A stretch of DNA of 64,000 bases from UBA6168 sp964573725. GTDB lineage: Bacteria; Bacteroidota; Bacteroidia; Chitinophagales; Saprospiraceae. The notes beneath the pieces were generated by a model. That model ran no database searches. It was not told the origin of the DNA and was given only the letters and a program-made list of their open reading frames with translations. This document shows, piece after piece, positions 34,540 to 42,801 of the stretch. Made by a program: the position numbers and the translations under genes. The DNA is taken from the NCBI GenBank assembly GCA_964573725.1, contig CAZNLJ010000014.1, forward strand, positions 57,521 to 121,520, in the 5' to 3' direction. The stretch's first letter is position 1, and each line of letters begins with the position of its first letter.

Positions 34540-34570
34540 CAAAATTAACCAAAAACGGTCTTTTAATCAA
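34540..34570 (-). promoter_or_regulatory. Promoter of the haloperoxidase-transporter operon
   Basis: On the minus strand a TTG (34570-34568) is followed after exactly 20 bases by TAATTTTG (34547-34540), matching the Bacteroidota arrangement TTG-N19-21-TAnnTTTG. The predicted leader to the ATG at 34362 is about 170 bases. It is the best complete promoter match in the window. Confidence 0.65.
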
Positions 34571-34657
34571 TATTAAAAGGATGCAAGGTGCCCGGTCCGT
34601 CCCTTCCGACGCTCCTTCCGCCGGCCGGTGGGGATGGTCAGGGCATAGCCTGCTCCA

Positions 34658-34710
34658 TAAAAACACGGAAGCCACCCGACGGCCGATGAGGGCCTTCCGG
34701 ATGGCTTCCG
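34658..34710 (-). terminator. Terminator after dnaK
   Basis: A stem pairs 34666-34677 with 34699-34710 (12 bp with one mismatch, core GGAAGCC), with an internal GC-rich loop, and is followed on the minus strand by GTGTTTTTA. It lies 20 bases past the dnaK stop codon. Confidence 0.7.
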
Positions 34711-34729
34711 ATGACAGCGATGCGGGCAC

Positions 34730-36643
34730 TTATTTTCCTTTCACCTCCTCGAATTCCACGTCCGTGACATCGTCTTCGGAGCCCTTGTCGCCCGTAGCCG
34801 GTTCCTCGGCGGCGAAGCCGCCGTCCGCAGCGCCGCCCTGCTGGGTAGCCTGGTACATTTCCTGGCTGGCGGCTTGCCAAGCGGTGTTCAGCTGATTGGT
34901 GGCGGCATCGATGGCATTGCCGTCTGCGGACTTATGGGCTTCGCGGAGTTGGTTCAAGGCCTGCTCGATGGCGTCCCGTTTTTCGGCGGGAATCTTGTCG
35001 CCGTATTCCTTGAGTTGCTTCTCCGTCTGGAAGATCAGCGAGTCGGCCGCGTTGAGCTTTTCGATTCGGTCGCGTTCGGCACGGTCGCTGTCGGCATTGG
35101 CCTTGGCTTCGTTCTTCATGCGCTCGATTTCCTCCTTGCTCAGGCCGGTACTGGCCTCGATGCGGATATTCTGCTTCTTGCCGGTCCCTTTGTCCGAGGC
35201 GGAGACATTGAGGATCCCGTTGGCATCCATATCGAAGGCCACTTCGATCTGCGGTACGCCGCGCGGGGCGGGGGGGATTCCGTCGAGGATGAACCGCCCG
35301 ACCGTCCGGTTGTCGCGGGCCATGGGCCGTTCTCCCTGGAGGATATGGATTTCCACGCTCGGCTGGTTATCGGCCGCTGTGGAGTATACCTTCGACTTCT
35401 TGGACGGAATGGTGGTATTGGCCTCGATGACCACGTCGAACACACCGCCCATCGTCTCGATACCGAGGGACAGCGGGGTGACGTCGAGCAGCAGGACATC
35501 TTTCGTCTCCCCGGTCAGGACCCCTCCCTGGATGGCGGCACCGATGGCCACCACCTCATCCGGGTTTACCCCTTTGTTGGGTTTTTTACCGAAGAATTCC
35601 TCGACCATCTGCTGGATGCGTGGGATCCGGGTGGAACCACCCACGAGGATGACCTCGTCGATATCGTTGGCGGACAAGCCGGCATCCCGCAAAGCCAGGC
35701 GGCAGGGTTCGATGGTCCGGCGGACGAGGTCGTCGGTGAGCTGTTCGAACCGGGACCGGCTCAGTTTGATGACCAGGTGCTTCGGCACACCGTCCACGGC
35801 GGTAATGTAAGGCAGGTTGATTTCCGTTTCCGAGGAAGAGGACAATTCGATCTTGGCCTTTTCGGCGGCATCCTTGAGGCGCTGCAGGGCCATGGGGTCC
35901 TTGCGCAGGTCGATGCCTTCCTGCGATTTGAATTCCTCTGCCAACCAGTTGATGATCTTGCGGTCGAAATCGTCACCGCCCAGGTGTGTGTCCCCATTGG
36001 TGGATTTGACTTCGAACACCCCGTCGCCCAGTTCAAGGACGGAAATGTCGAAGGTACCGCCACCGAGGTCATACACGGCAATCGTCATGTCCTTGTGCCG
36101 TTTGTCCAGTCCGTAGGAAAGGGCGGCGGCAGTCGGTTCGTTGATGATGCGACGTACCTTGAGCCCGGCGATCTCGCCGGCCTCCTTGGTGGCCTGCCGT
36201 TGGGAGTCGTTGAAGTAAGCCGGGACGGTGATGACGGCCTCGGACACTTCGTGGCCCAGGAAATCCTCCGCCGTCTTCTTCATTTTCTGAAGCACCATGG
36301 CGGATATTTCCTGCGGGGTGTAGAGTCTGCCGTCGATATCCACCCGGACCGTATCGTTGTCACCTTTGGCGACCTTGTAAGTGGTATGCTCCAGTTCTTT
36401 GGACACTTCCGAATGACGTTGTCCCATGAAACGCTTGATGGAAGCGATGGTCCTGGCGGGGTTGGTGATGGCCTGCCGTTTGGCGGGGTCTCCGACTTTG
36501 CGCTCCCCGTTGTCGAGGAAGGCGACGATGGAAGGGGTGGTGCGCCGGCCTTCGTCGTTGGCGATGACAACCGGTTCGTTTCCTTCCATGACGGCTACGC
36601 ACGAGTTCGTGGTACCCAAGTCAATTCCGATTATTTTGCTCAT
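34730..36643 (-). CDS. dnaK: Molecular chaperone DnaK (Hsp70)
   Basis: A 637-residue cytoplasmic Hsp70. The N-terminus MSKIIGIDLGTTNSCVAVMEG is diagnostic; further signatures are IINEPTAAALSYG, YDLGGGTFDISVLELGDGVFEV and VILVGGSTRIPRIQQMV in the ATPase domain, and SLGIETMGGVF with ILQGERPMA in the substrate-binding domain. The C-terminus ends EFEEVKGK after a glycine-rich stretch (TQQGGAADGGFAAEEPA). Length is normal. It stands alone without grpE or dnaJ and has its own terminator. No CIRCE or heat-shock operator is visible in 36644-36760. Confidence 0.98.
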   Translation of the reverse strand: MSKIIGIDLGTTNSCVAVMEGNEPVVIANDEGRRTTPSIVAFLDNGERKVGDPAKRQAITNPARTIASIKRFMGQRHSEVSKELEHTTYKVAKGDNDTVRVDIDGRLYTPQEISAMVLQKMKKTAEDFLGHEVSEAVITVPAYFNDSQRQATKEAGEIAGLKVRRIINEPTAAALSYGLDKRHKDMTIAVYDLGGGTFDISVLELGDGVFEVKSTNGDTHLGGDDFDRKIINWLAEEFKSQEGIDLRKDPMALQRLKDAAEKAKIELSSSSETEINLPYITAVDGVPKHLVIKLSRSRFEQLTDDLVRRTIEPCRLALRDAGLSANDIDEVILVGGSTRIPRIQQMVEEFFGKKPNKGVNPDEVVAIGAAIQGGVLTGETKDVLLLDVTPLSLGIETMGGVFDVVIEANTTIPSKKSKVYSTAADNQPSVEIHILQGERPMARDNRTVGRFILDGIPPAPRGVPQIEVAFDMDANGILNVSASDKGTGKKQNIRIEASTGLSKEEIERMKNEAKANADSDRAERDRIEKLNAADSLIFQTEKQLKEYGDKIPAEKRDAIEQALNQLREAHKSADGNAIDAATNQLNTAWQAASQEMYQATQQGGAADGGFAAEEPATGDKGSEDDVTDVEFEEVKGK

Positions 36644-36794
36644 ATGTTGTGAATTTTAAAATGTCAGGAATGATCGACAATTTGAGGTTATCAATCCGTA
36701 TGCCATGCCAGGTCTACTGACTTTTTGTACCTTTTACCGAAAAAATCTAAAAAAAATGGCAGGAAATCGCCGGGCGGGAAGTGACAAAACGGCA

Positions 36795-36806
36795 GGGGGG
36801 GGGGGG
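36795..36806. repeat. Homopolymer tract of 12 G
   Basis: Twelve consecutive G on the plus strand (C on the minus) lie 12 bases after the stop of meaB. The tract is non-coding, so it is a sequencing-sensitive or slippage-prone site rather than a phase switch in a reading frame. Confidence 0.9.
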
Positions 36807-36818
36807 AGCAATACCCTT

Positions 36819-37820
36819 TCATTCGGGCGCGGATCCGGGCATCAGCTGGCGGAGGATTTCCCGGGCGGCGGCGGCGGGAGACCGTCGGCCGTCGGCCACG
36901 GCCTGTTCCAGCTGTCGGAGTTTCGGCCGCAGCACCGGCGAGGCGAGCAGCAGCTCGTGCAATCCTTTTTCGAGGAGGTGCCGGAACCAATAGCGGTTTT
37001 GTGTGATGCGACGCTTCGACAGCCATCCGGTGGTACGGCCTCGATGCAAGTATTCCTCCACGTGTAGGCCGAGGGTATCGATGCCTTCGCCGGTCAGGGC
37101 GGAGCACGTGGAGACGACCGGGGTCCATCCGTCGGCCTTTGGGGGGAAGAGGTGCAGGGCACCGGCATACTGCAGGGCCGTCTGCCCGGCGGTTTCCAGC
37201 AAGGGACCATCCGCCTTGTTGATGGCGAGGATGTCGGCCATCTCCACGATTCCCCGTTTGATGCCCTGCAGCTCATCCCCTCCCCCGGGCAACAGCAGCA
37301 GGAGCAGGCAATCCACCATGGAATGTACCGCCACCTCCGACTGCCCCACCCCGACCGTCTCGATGAGGATCCGGTCGTATCCGGCCGCCTCGCAGAGCAG
37401 GGCGACTTCCCGGGTGGTGTGCGTGACCCCGCCCAGGGAGGAGCCCGCCGGACTCGGCCGGATGAATACCCGCTCGTCGGCCGAAAGCCCGGCCATGCGC
37501 GTCTTGTCGCCCAGGATGCTGCCACCGCTCAGCTGGCTGCTCGGGTCGACCGCCAGGACGGCCAGCCGCCGGACGCCCTGCCCGAGCAACCAGCGGCCGT
37601 ATGCCTCCACAAAGGTGCTCTTGCCGACCCCTGGCGGACCGGTAATGCCTATCCGTACCGCTTCCCCGGTGGTCGGCAGGCAATCCTCCAGGACCGCCCG
37701 GCCCAGTTCCAGGCGGTCCGGTCGGGTGCTCTCCAACAAGGTGATGACCTTGCCGAGGACCGCCCGGTCCCCGGACCGGATTCCTTCCACTAACCTTTCC
37801 TTGGTATCTGACTGCCTCAT
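36819..37820 (-). CDS. meaB: Methylmalonyl-CoA mutase-associated GTPase MeaB (ArgK family)
   Basis: A 333-residue G3E-type P-loop GTPase. Walker A is GITGPPGVGKST near residue 58; then LAVDPSSQLSGGSILGDKTRM, the family signature; DRILIETVGVGQSEVAVHSMVD (switch/Walker B region); and the NKAD guanine-specificity motif in DILAINKADG. The C-terminal helical arm mediates dimerisation (WFRHLLEKGLHELLL). It protects and reloads B12-dependent methylmalonyl-CoA mutase; the mutase genes are not in this window. The WD40 gene lies 98 bases upstream on the same strand. Confidence 0.95.
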   Translation of the reverse strand: MRQSDTKERLVEGIRSGDRAVLGKVITLLESTRPDRLELGRAVLEDCLPTTGEAVRIGITGPPGVGKSTFVEAYGRWLLGQGVRRLAVLAVDPSSQLSGGSILGDKTRMAGLSADERVFIRPSPAGSSLGGVTHTTREVALLCEAAGYDRILIETVGVGQSEVAVHSMVDCLLLLLLPGGGDELQGIKRGIVEMADILAINKADGPLLETAGQTALQYAGALHLFPPKADGWTPVVSTCSALTGEGIDTLGLHVEEYLHRGRTTGWLSKRRITQNRYWFRHLLEKGLHELLLASPVLRPKLRQLEQAVADGRRSPAAAAREILRQLMPGSAPE

Positions 37821-37918
37821 GCTTTTTCTTGGTGCCTCGAGTCCGGCTGATTGTCAGGTTCCCTCCTCCGCCGAAATTTCGGGTGAACGGCGGAAAAGGG
37901 ATCGGTCGCATCGCCTGC

Positions 37919-38824
37919 TCAGGCATCCACTTCCCAGACGACGGCGGTCCGGTCGTCGCTGCCGGAGAGCAAGCACGTACCGCCCTTGGCCCAGGCCACT
38001 GTATTGACCGAATGGAAATGCCCCCCGTCCCGGGCCCCCTCGAGCACCTTGACCAATCGGAGACCGGCCGTTTCCCAGATCTTCACGGTCTTGTCCCGAC
38101 TGCCGCTGGCCAGTAACGGCCATTCCGGATGAAAGGAAAGGCTGTTCACGGTGAAGAGGTGGGCGGGAATTTCCTGTAGGGGTGCTCCGGAACCATCCGG
38201 CGACCAGACCCGGATATGTGCATCCCGACCTCCGCTGACCAGTCCGCTCCCGTCCGGCCGATAGGCCAGGCAGAACACCGAAGGTCGATGCGCTTCCCGG
38301 ATAATCCGTCGCACCGCCAAGGTGTCCAGGTCCAACAGGTAGATGCACCCGTCGCTGCTACCGACCGCCAACTCCCGCCGCGACGGGGACACCGCCACAC
38401 AACGCAGGGCACGGTGACTCAGGGCCAGGCTCTCCAAAGGCCGGCCCTCCGGCGCCTGCCAAAGGGTCAGCCGGCCGTCTCCGCCGGCCGTCCACACCTG
38501 GTCGCCGAAACGGACCGCCGCAAACACACTGCCCCGATGCCAGGCCAGGTCCCTGTTCCGGCCGATGTCCGCCGGAAAGACCCAATGGACGCCGCCGTCC
38601 ATGTCGCCCATCAAGAGGTATGTGTCCGCAGGGCCCCGGAGTATCGAAAAGACCCGGCCCCGGACATCGGCCACCAAGCGGCCGGTGTCCGGGGCATCCA
38701 AGTCCCAGCGCGCCACCCATCCGTCCCCTCCGCCCGTCAGCACATGACGGTCATCCTCCGCCGGGACCATGCAATAGATAGCCGCGTTGTGTCCGGTCAA
38801 TCGACCTGCCTGCGTGAATCGCAT
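37919..38824 (-). CDS. WD40-repeat protein (seven-bladed beta-propeller)
   Basis: A 301-residue protein made of seven WD40 units. The clearest end in SSDGCIYLLDL, GRDAHIRVWSP, SRDKTVKIWET and SDDRTAVVWEV; earlier ones in GGDGWVARWDL, DMDGGVHWVFP and GGDGRLTLWQA. There is no signal peptide, so it is cytoplasmic and a likely protein-interaction platform. The start MRFTQAGRLTGHN at 38824 is chosen because the first blade begins there; the frame is open to 38923 without further repeat sequence. Small stand-alone WD40 proteins of this kind are conserved in Bacteroidota without a known partner. Confidence 0.88.
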   Translation of the reverse strand: MRFTQAGRLTGHNAAIYCMVPAEDDRHVLTGGGDGWVARWDLDAPDTGRLVADVRGRVFSILRGPADTYLLMGDMDGGVHWVFPADIGRNRDLAWHRGSVFAAVRFGDQVWTAGGDGRLTLWQAPEGRPLESLALSHRALRCVAVSPSRRELAVGSSDGCIYLLDLDTLAVRRIIREAHRPSVFCLAYRPDGSGLVSGGRDAHIRVWSPDGSGAPLQEIPAHLFTVNSLSFHPEWPLLASGSRDKTVKIWETAGLRLVKVLEGARDGGHFHSVNTVAWAKGGTCLLSGSDDRTAVVWEVDA

Positions 38825-38905
38825 AAAAATGGCATTCGTGCGTGTCGGCCGCAACCGAAAGCACCGGTCAGGAATCTTCGGGTGACGATTTGCGCCGAGA
38901 TGGTT

Positions 38906-38913
38906 TATTTTTG
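38906..38913 (+). promoter_or_regulatory. Candidate -7 promoter element for the phosphopantetheinyl transferase
   Basis: The sequence TATTTTTG matches TAnnTTTG, with the ATG at 38927 following 13 bases later. This geometry argues for the start at 38927 rather than the in-frame ATG at 38900, which would lie upstream of the element. Confidence 0.5.
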
Positions 38914-38926
38914 CCAAAAGCATCGC

Positions 38927-39577
38927 ATGTTCGAATGGTTACGGCGGCAATCCGCCCCCCCATTTTCCCTGGCCGTCCACCCGATGGCGGAACGCCGGGT
39001 CGAAGACTACCTGTCGGAATTGCCCCTGGCCCCCTGGGAACAGGCGGACCTCCTCCCGCTGCGCAACCGGCGCCGGCTGGAATGGGTTGCCACCCGCTGG
39101 TTGGTCCACCAGCTGCTGTGCCGCGCCGGTTATCCGGCGCGCAGCCCCCTCCACAAGGATGAACATGGCAAGCCGTACCTGGCGGACATTCCCCTCCACC
39201 TCTCGTTGTCCCATTCCGGGGAACTTGTAGCCGCCGCCTTGTCCGCTATTCCGGTCGGCATCGACCTGCAACACAAAAATGAGAAAATCATCCGGGTATC
39301 CCACAAGTTTGTAGGCGAAGCGGAAAGGGAAAGCCTGGAAGACCCGACCCGGTCGGACCACCTGCACCTGTATTGGTGTGCCAAGGAAGCCCTGTACAAG
39401 GCGCATGGCACCCGGGGTGTGGATTTCCGCCGACATCTCCTTGTCGAGCCGTTTCCCTATACCGAATACGGCTCCACCCGGGCTCGGATAGACCTGCCCC
39501 CGTTCCGGAAATCGTACCGGCTGACTTTCGAAAGGGCGGCGGATTATTTCCTCGCCTGCGCCCTGGAGACACCCTGA
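38927..39577 (+). CDS. 4'-phosphopantetheinyl transferase superfamily protein
   Basis: A 216-residue Sfp/AcpT-like enzyme that transfers phosphopantetheine from CoA to carrier proteins. Motifs: LHLSLSHSGELVAAALS (region I/II), VGIDLQHKNEKI with the Mg-binding Asp, and LYWCAKEALYKAHG (W-x-x-K-E-A...K), the catalytic signature. Two fold halves are visible, as in Sfp-type monomers. A longer reading (ATG at 38900) adds MVYFCQKHR, but the promoter position disfavours it. The gene is convergent with the exonuclease gene, leaving only six bases between the stop codons. Confidence 0.9.
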   Translation: MFEWLRRQSAPPFSLAVHPMAERRVEDYLSELPLAPWEQADLLPLRNRRRLEWVATRWLVHQLLCRAGYPARSPLHKDEHGKPYLADIPLHLSLSHSGELVAAALSAIPVGIDLQHKNEKIIRVSHKFVGEAERESLEDPTRSDHLHLYWCAKEALYKAHGTRGVDFRRHLLVEPFPYTEYGSTRARIDLPPFRKSYRLTFERAADYFLACALETP

Positions 39578-39583
39578 ACCCGC

Positions 39584-40339
39584 CTATCGCCCCACGTGAA
39601 CCACCTGCTCCGGCGCCAACAAGGGCATCCGGCACAACCGAAGGTACAATTGTGCCGTCGCCAGTACATCCTTCTCGCAATAAAGCGAGATGCGGTCAAG
39701 GTCCTGGTCCTCCCAAAATACCCGGCCCACCTCACTGCCGTCGATATCATCCTTCGGGGACGGGAAACCCAGCACGGCCGCCAACAATTTCAGGGAAGTG
39801 AAATTCTTGCTGTCACCGAATTTCCACATCTCCATGGTGTCCAGCAAATGCCGCGTTTCCCACGGCTTCTTTCCGTAAAGTCGGAATGGTACCGGTAACT
39901 CGAGTTGGTGGATGACCATCCGGCGGCAGATATAGGGTATGTCGAACTCCTTGATGTTGTGTCCGCAGAAGTGGTGCCGCGCCGGATTGTGGTAATGCCG
40001 GTTCACCAAGGCCGCAAAGTCCAGGAGCAATTGGCGCTCGTCCAGGTGCTGGAAAGACTTGAGGCGGATGCCCAGCTGCTGTTCGGCATCCCGGACGATC
40101 AGGCCGACGGAAATGCAGACGATCCGCCCGAATTCTGCGTAGATACCGGCCCGCTGTCTGTATTGTTCCGCTACCTCCTCCCCGGAAGGCGCACTTCCCT
40201 CCGGCCGCCGGAGCAGGCTCCGGCACTTGTGATGCCACAATTCCTGGAAATCCTCGTCCAACTCATCAAATTCCGACCGGCCGGACACGCATTCGATGTC
40301 CAGGAAAAGGATGTCCGCAAGGTCTGTCGATTCTATCAT
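39584..40339 (-). CDS. DEDDy-type 3'-5' exonuclease (predicted PolB-like)
   Basis: A 251-residue protein with the three exonuclease motifs: ILFLDIECV (Asp-x-Glu) near residue 10, HHFCGHNIKEFDIPYICRRM (Asp) in the middle, and LYCEKDVLATAQLYLRL (Y-x-x-x-D) near the C-terminus. This is the RNase_H_2/PolB-like DEDDy family of stand-alone exonucleases acting in DNA repair or nucleic-acid turnover. The start MIESTDLAD at 40339 is preferred; an in-frame ATG at 40360 and the open frame up to 40477 do not add family-like sequence. Confidence 0.9.
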   Translation of the reverse strand: MIESTDLADILFLDIECVSGRSEFDELDEDFQELWHHKCRSLLRRPEGSAPSGEEVAEQYRQRAGIYAEFGRIVCISVGLIVRDAEQQLGIRLKSFQHLDERQLLLDFAALVNRHYHNPARHHFCGHNIKEFDIPYICRRMVIHQLELPVPFRLYGKKPWETRHLLDTMEMWKFGDSKNFTSLKLLAAVLGFPSPKDDIDGSEVGRVFWEDQDLDRISLYCEKDVLATAQLYLRLCRMPLLAPEQVVHVGR

Positions 40340-40474
40340 GGATAAACATTTGAGGCCCATGGTCGGGAGCCACGGTGCGAGCGCCCGGTCCGGCATGGAC
40401 GGGGTAACCCGCTCCACCCTCGTCTCACGGACGGGAAATTCGGGGACGAATCCGCCGGAAACGGCCGCACCACT

Positions 40475-40482
40475 CAAAAATA
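40475..40482 (-). promoter_or_regulatory. Candidate -7 promoter element for the DEDDy exonuclease
   Basis: The minus strand reads TATTTTTG, matching TAnnTTTG, about 135 bases before the start codon at 40339. No -33 TTG is seen at the expected spacing. Confidence 0.35.
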
Positions 40483-40577
40483 AAGGTAAAATTCCTTTAT
40501 TTCGCAGGAAGTTGATAACCTTTTGGCCGCTATATCGTTAACGGCATAACAGGTTCCGACCAAAACGCAACAACAAC

Positions 40578-41561
40578 ATGAACAACCGGCCGTCCTCCAA
40601 CAGATTGCTGCCCGCCGCACTGACCGTCATCGTCCTCCTGCTGTCCATCAACGCCTATCTGCTGTACAACAAGGTCAGCCAGGGTAAACAAATCCAGGAA
40701 CAACAGACCGAACTCACCGAAACCAACCTGCTCAAGATCGACCTGGAAAAGCAATACCACCAGGCCATGTCGGAACTGGAGGAGATGAAAGGGTCGAATG
40801 TCGAGCTCAACGATATCATCGACCGCCAAAAAGAGGAACTCCGCCAACAACGCGACCGCATCGACGGCCTGCTTCGCAGTGGACGCGGCCTGGAACAGGC
40901 CCGCGCCGAAATCAATAACCTGCGGAGCCAAATCCGTGCATATGTCAGCCGCATCCAGGAATTGGATGCCGCCAACGATTCCCTCCGGTCCGAACGGGAT
41001 GCCTTGTCCTCCAAAAGCGTGTCCCTCTCCGCCGACCTGGACAGCAGCCTTTCCCTATCCCGGCAACTGCAAATGGAAAAGCAATCCCTCACCGACCAAA
41101 GGGACCAGCTCGACGCCAGCAACAGCCAGCTCCAGGACAAGGTCACCCTCGCATCCGTCATCCAGGCCGAAAACCTCGTCGTCACCCCGCTCAAGGACAA
41201 GCAAAACGGCAAGGCGGTCAAAAAGCGCTATGCCAAGAACGTGGACCAGTTCAAGGTCTGCTTCACCGCCCGGCAAAATCCCGTCACTACCGCCGGCACG
41301 GAAACCTTCCACATCCGCATCATCAGTCCCATCGGGGAAACCATGGTCCCGGACGAATCGGTCGGCGGCACCATCCTGAACAGGGATACCAACGAGGAAA
41401 TGCGCTACTCCTTTACGGTGGCCATGGATTACCACAATGCCGACGAGGAGGTCTGCCAGGTCTGGTCCCCGCTCCCCGGCAATTTCTCCCGCGGGGATTA
41501 TCAGGTCGAAGTCTACAACAAGGGCTACCGCTGCGGTCGGGGAACCGTCTCCCTGAAATGA
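40578..41561 (+). CDS. Hypothetical membrane-anchored coiled-coil protein
   Basis: A 327-residue protein with one N-terminal transmembrane helix (residues ~10-29, LLPAALTVIVLLLSINAYLL), a long heptad-rich coiled coil (~30-190) and a compact C-terminal beta domain (~195-327; VVTPLKDKQNGK, VDQFKVCFTARQNP, FHIRIISPIGETM, GDYQVEVYNKGYRCG). The coil probably extends into the periplasm and presents the C-terminal domain. No characterised family is recognised, though similar proteins occur widely in Bacteroidota. It heads a short + strand run of three genes. Confidence 0.75.
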   Translation: MNNRPSSNRLLPAALTVIVLLLSINAYLLYNKVSQGKQIQEQQTELTETNLLKIDLEKQYHQAMSELEEMKGSNVELNDIIDRQKEELRQQRDRIDGLLRSGRGLEQARAEINNLRSQIRAYVSRIQELDAANDSLRSERDALSSKSVSLSADLDSSLSLSRQLQMEKQSLTDQRDQLDASNSQLQDKVTLASVIQAENLVVTPLKDKQNGKAVKKRYAKNVDQFKVCFTARQNPVTTAGTETFHIRIISPIGETMVPDESVGGTILNRDTNEEMRYSFTVAMDYHNADEEVCQVWSPLPGNFSRGDYQVEVYNKGYRCGRGTVSLK

Positions 41562-41621
41562 GTTCGACCGGGCTCCGGAAACTTTTTCCCGCTCCCGCTG
41601 TTTCCCTGTGGAATTCTAGCC

Positions 41622-42089
41622 ATGCCTGACGTGAAAGAAAAAGACGAAGCGCGCCCATCCTATGTCGACCCGGACAAGGTGGCCCTCCAACCGCACTTGC
41701 TGCCCTACGCCCACACGGTGGGCGGCTCCGTCATCCGACCCATCGACCGTGGCCGGGTGAAGGGGCAGGCCATGGCGGCCATGTACGACCAGACGGAAAA
41801 ACAACTGGACCAACTGCGTGCCCAGGTCGCCCTCCTGGCGGAACAGGCTCAGGCCATCCGGAATAGAGTCGAGGTGTCCGAACGGATTTACCGCGCGGAA
41901 TTGCCCTTCCAACCGGTTCTCCACCATACCTATCATCTCTACAAACGCCCGGACGGTACCGAATTCCTCTCCATGATCGCGCCGGCCGAATGGGGCCGCT
42001 CCGGCAACGTCGACTTCCAGGCCACCGTAAGGCTCTGCTCCGACCATACCTGGGAAATCCTGGCCACCGGGACGGACATCCACAGCTGA
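41622..42089 (+). CDS. DUF2452 domain-containing protein
   Basis: A 155-residue cytoplasmic protein matching the DUF2452 pattern: LLPYAHTVGGSVIRP near residue 27, then GRVKGQAMAAMYDQTEKQLDQL, VEVSERIYRAELPFQPV and the terminal EWGRSGNVDFQATVRLCSDHTWEI. The family occurs from Bacteroidota to animals (C1orf50-like) and has no known function. Length is full. It lies 60 bases after the coiled-coil gene. Confidence 0.85.
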   Translation: MPDVKEKDEARPSYVDPDKVALQPHLLPYAHTVGGSVIRPIDRGRVKGQAMAAMYDQTEKQLDQLRAQVALLAEQAQAIRNRVEVSERIYRAELPFQPVLHHTYHLYKRPDGTEFLSMIAPAEWGRSGNVDFQATVRLCSDHTWEILATGTDIHS

Positions 42090-42115
42090 CCGACCTCCCT
42101 CGCCCATCCACCTTC

Positions 42116-42550
42116 ATGTCCTCTTTCTTCCAACTCCAACTCCAGTTGCGCATCCGGCCGATTCTCCCCATCTGTTGCTTCCTGACCCTCACCGGTACCG
42201 CCTGCCGGCGCCCCCTCCCGGAACGCAGCGATGCCCCGCCCCCCCTGACCTGGCTCCGCGGAACCGTCCACGACTTCGGACCGCTCCCGACTGATACTAC
42301 TGCCACCGTACATTTCCCTTATCGGAATACCGGCGACCAAGCCCTTCGGATCGAGACCATCCGTACCGACTGCGGCTGTACCGTGCCCGCCTGGCCGCTC
42401 ACCCCCCTGGCACCCGGGCATACCGACTCCATCCGGGTCGAATTCGACGCGACCCGGCCGGGAGGCTTCGAAAAACACCTCCGCATCTTCTTTTACGGCT
42501 TGTCCCGCCCGTACCGGCTGACCGTCGCAGGACAGGTCGGTCCGGATTGA
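42116..42550 (+). CDS. DUF1573 domain-containing lipoprotein
   Basis: A 144-residue protein with a lipoprotein signal (LTLTGTAC, Cys near residue 27). The DUF1573 Ig-like domain follows: HDFGPLPTDTTATVHFPYRNTG, the conserved DCGCTVPAWP motif, then GHTDSIRVEFDATRPGGFEK. Such domains are common periplasmic modules of unknown function in Bacteroidota. The start MSSFFQ at 42116 precedes the signal peptide directly. It is probably co-transcribed with the DUF2452 gene 26 bases upstream. Confidence 0.87.
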   Translation: MSSFFQLQLQLRIRPILPICCFLTLTGTACRRPLPERSDAPPPLTWLRGTVHDFGPLPTDTTATVHFPYRNTGDQALRIETIRTDCGCTVPAWPLTPLAPGHTDSIRVEFDATRPGGFEKHLRIFFYGLSRPYRLTVAGQVGPD

Positions 42551-42608
42551 GCCGGCCGCCGGCCCCTCCAAAAAAAGGAGCCGGATGATGCGCTTTCCGG
42601 AATTACAG

Positions 42609-42616
42609 TATATTTG
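42609..42616 (+). promoter_or_regulatory. Candidate -7 promoter element upstream of signal peptidase I
   Basis: The sequence TATATTTG matches TAnnTTTG in the 251-base region between the DUF1573 gene and the signal peptidase gene. The leader to 42802 would be ~180 bases. The -33 box is not evident. Confidence 0.35.
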
Positions 42617-42801
42617 TCCCGTCCGTACAACCAAATGCGGTATCGGACGGTCCTTTGCAAACCCCTCCGCCCGTTGGGAAGCCACCCGGTGGAACGCCAG
42701 GCGGGCATGTTCACCCGGCCGATGTTCCCTCCCGGCGCACCAAAGGCCGGACAAGCCGGACCCACACCACCATTTACCTAACTACATCGCATTTTCCCAC
42801 C

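Noticed and set aside
34874..36652. 592-codon open frame on the plus strand
   Set aside because: It is antisense to dnaK, whose protein is fully conserved; high GC at third positions keeps the opposite frame open.
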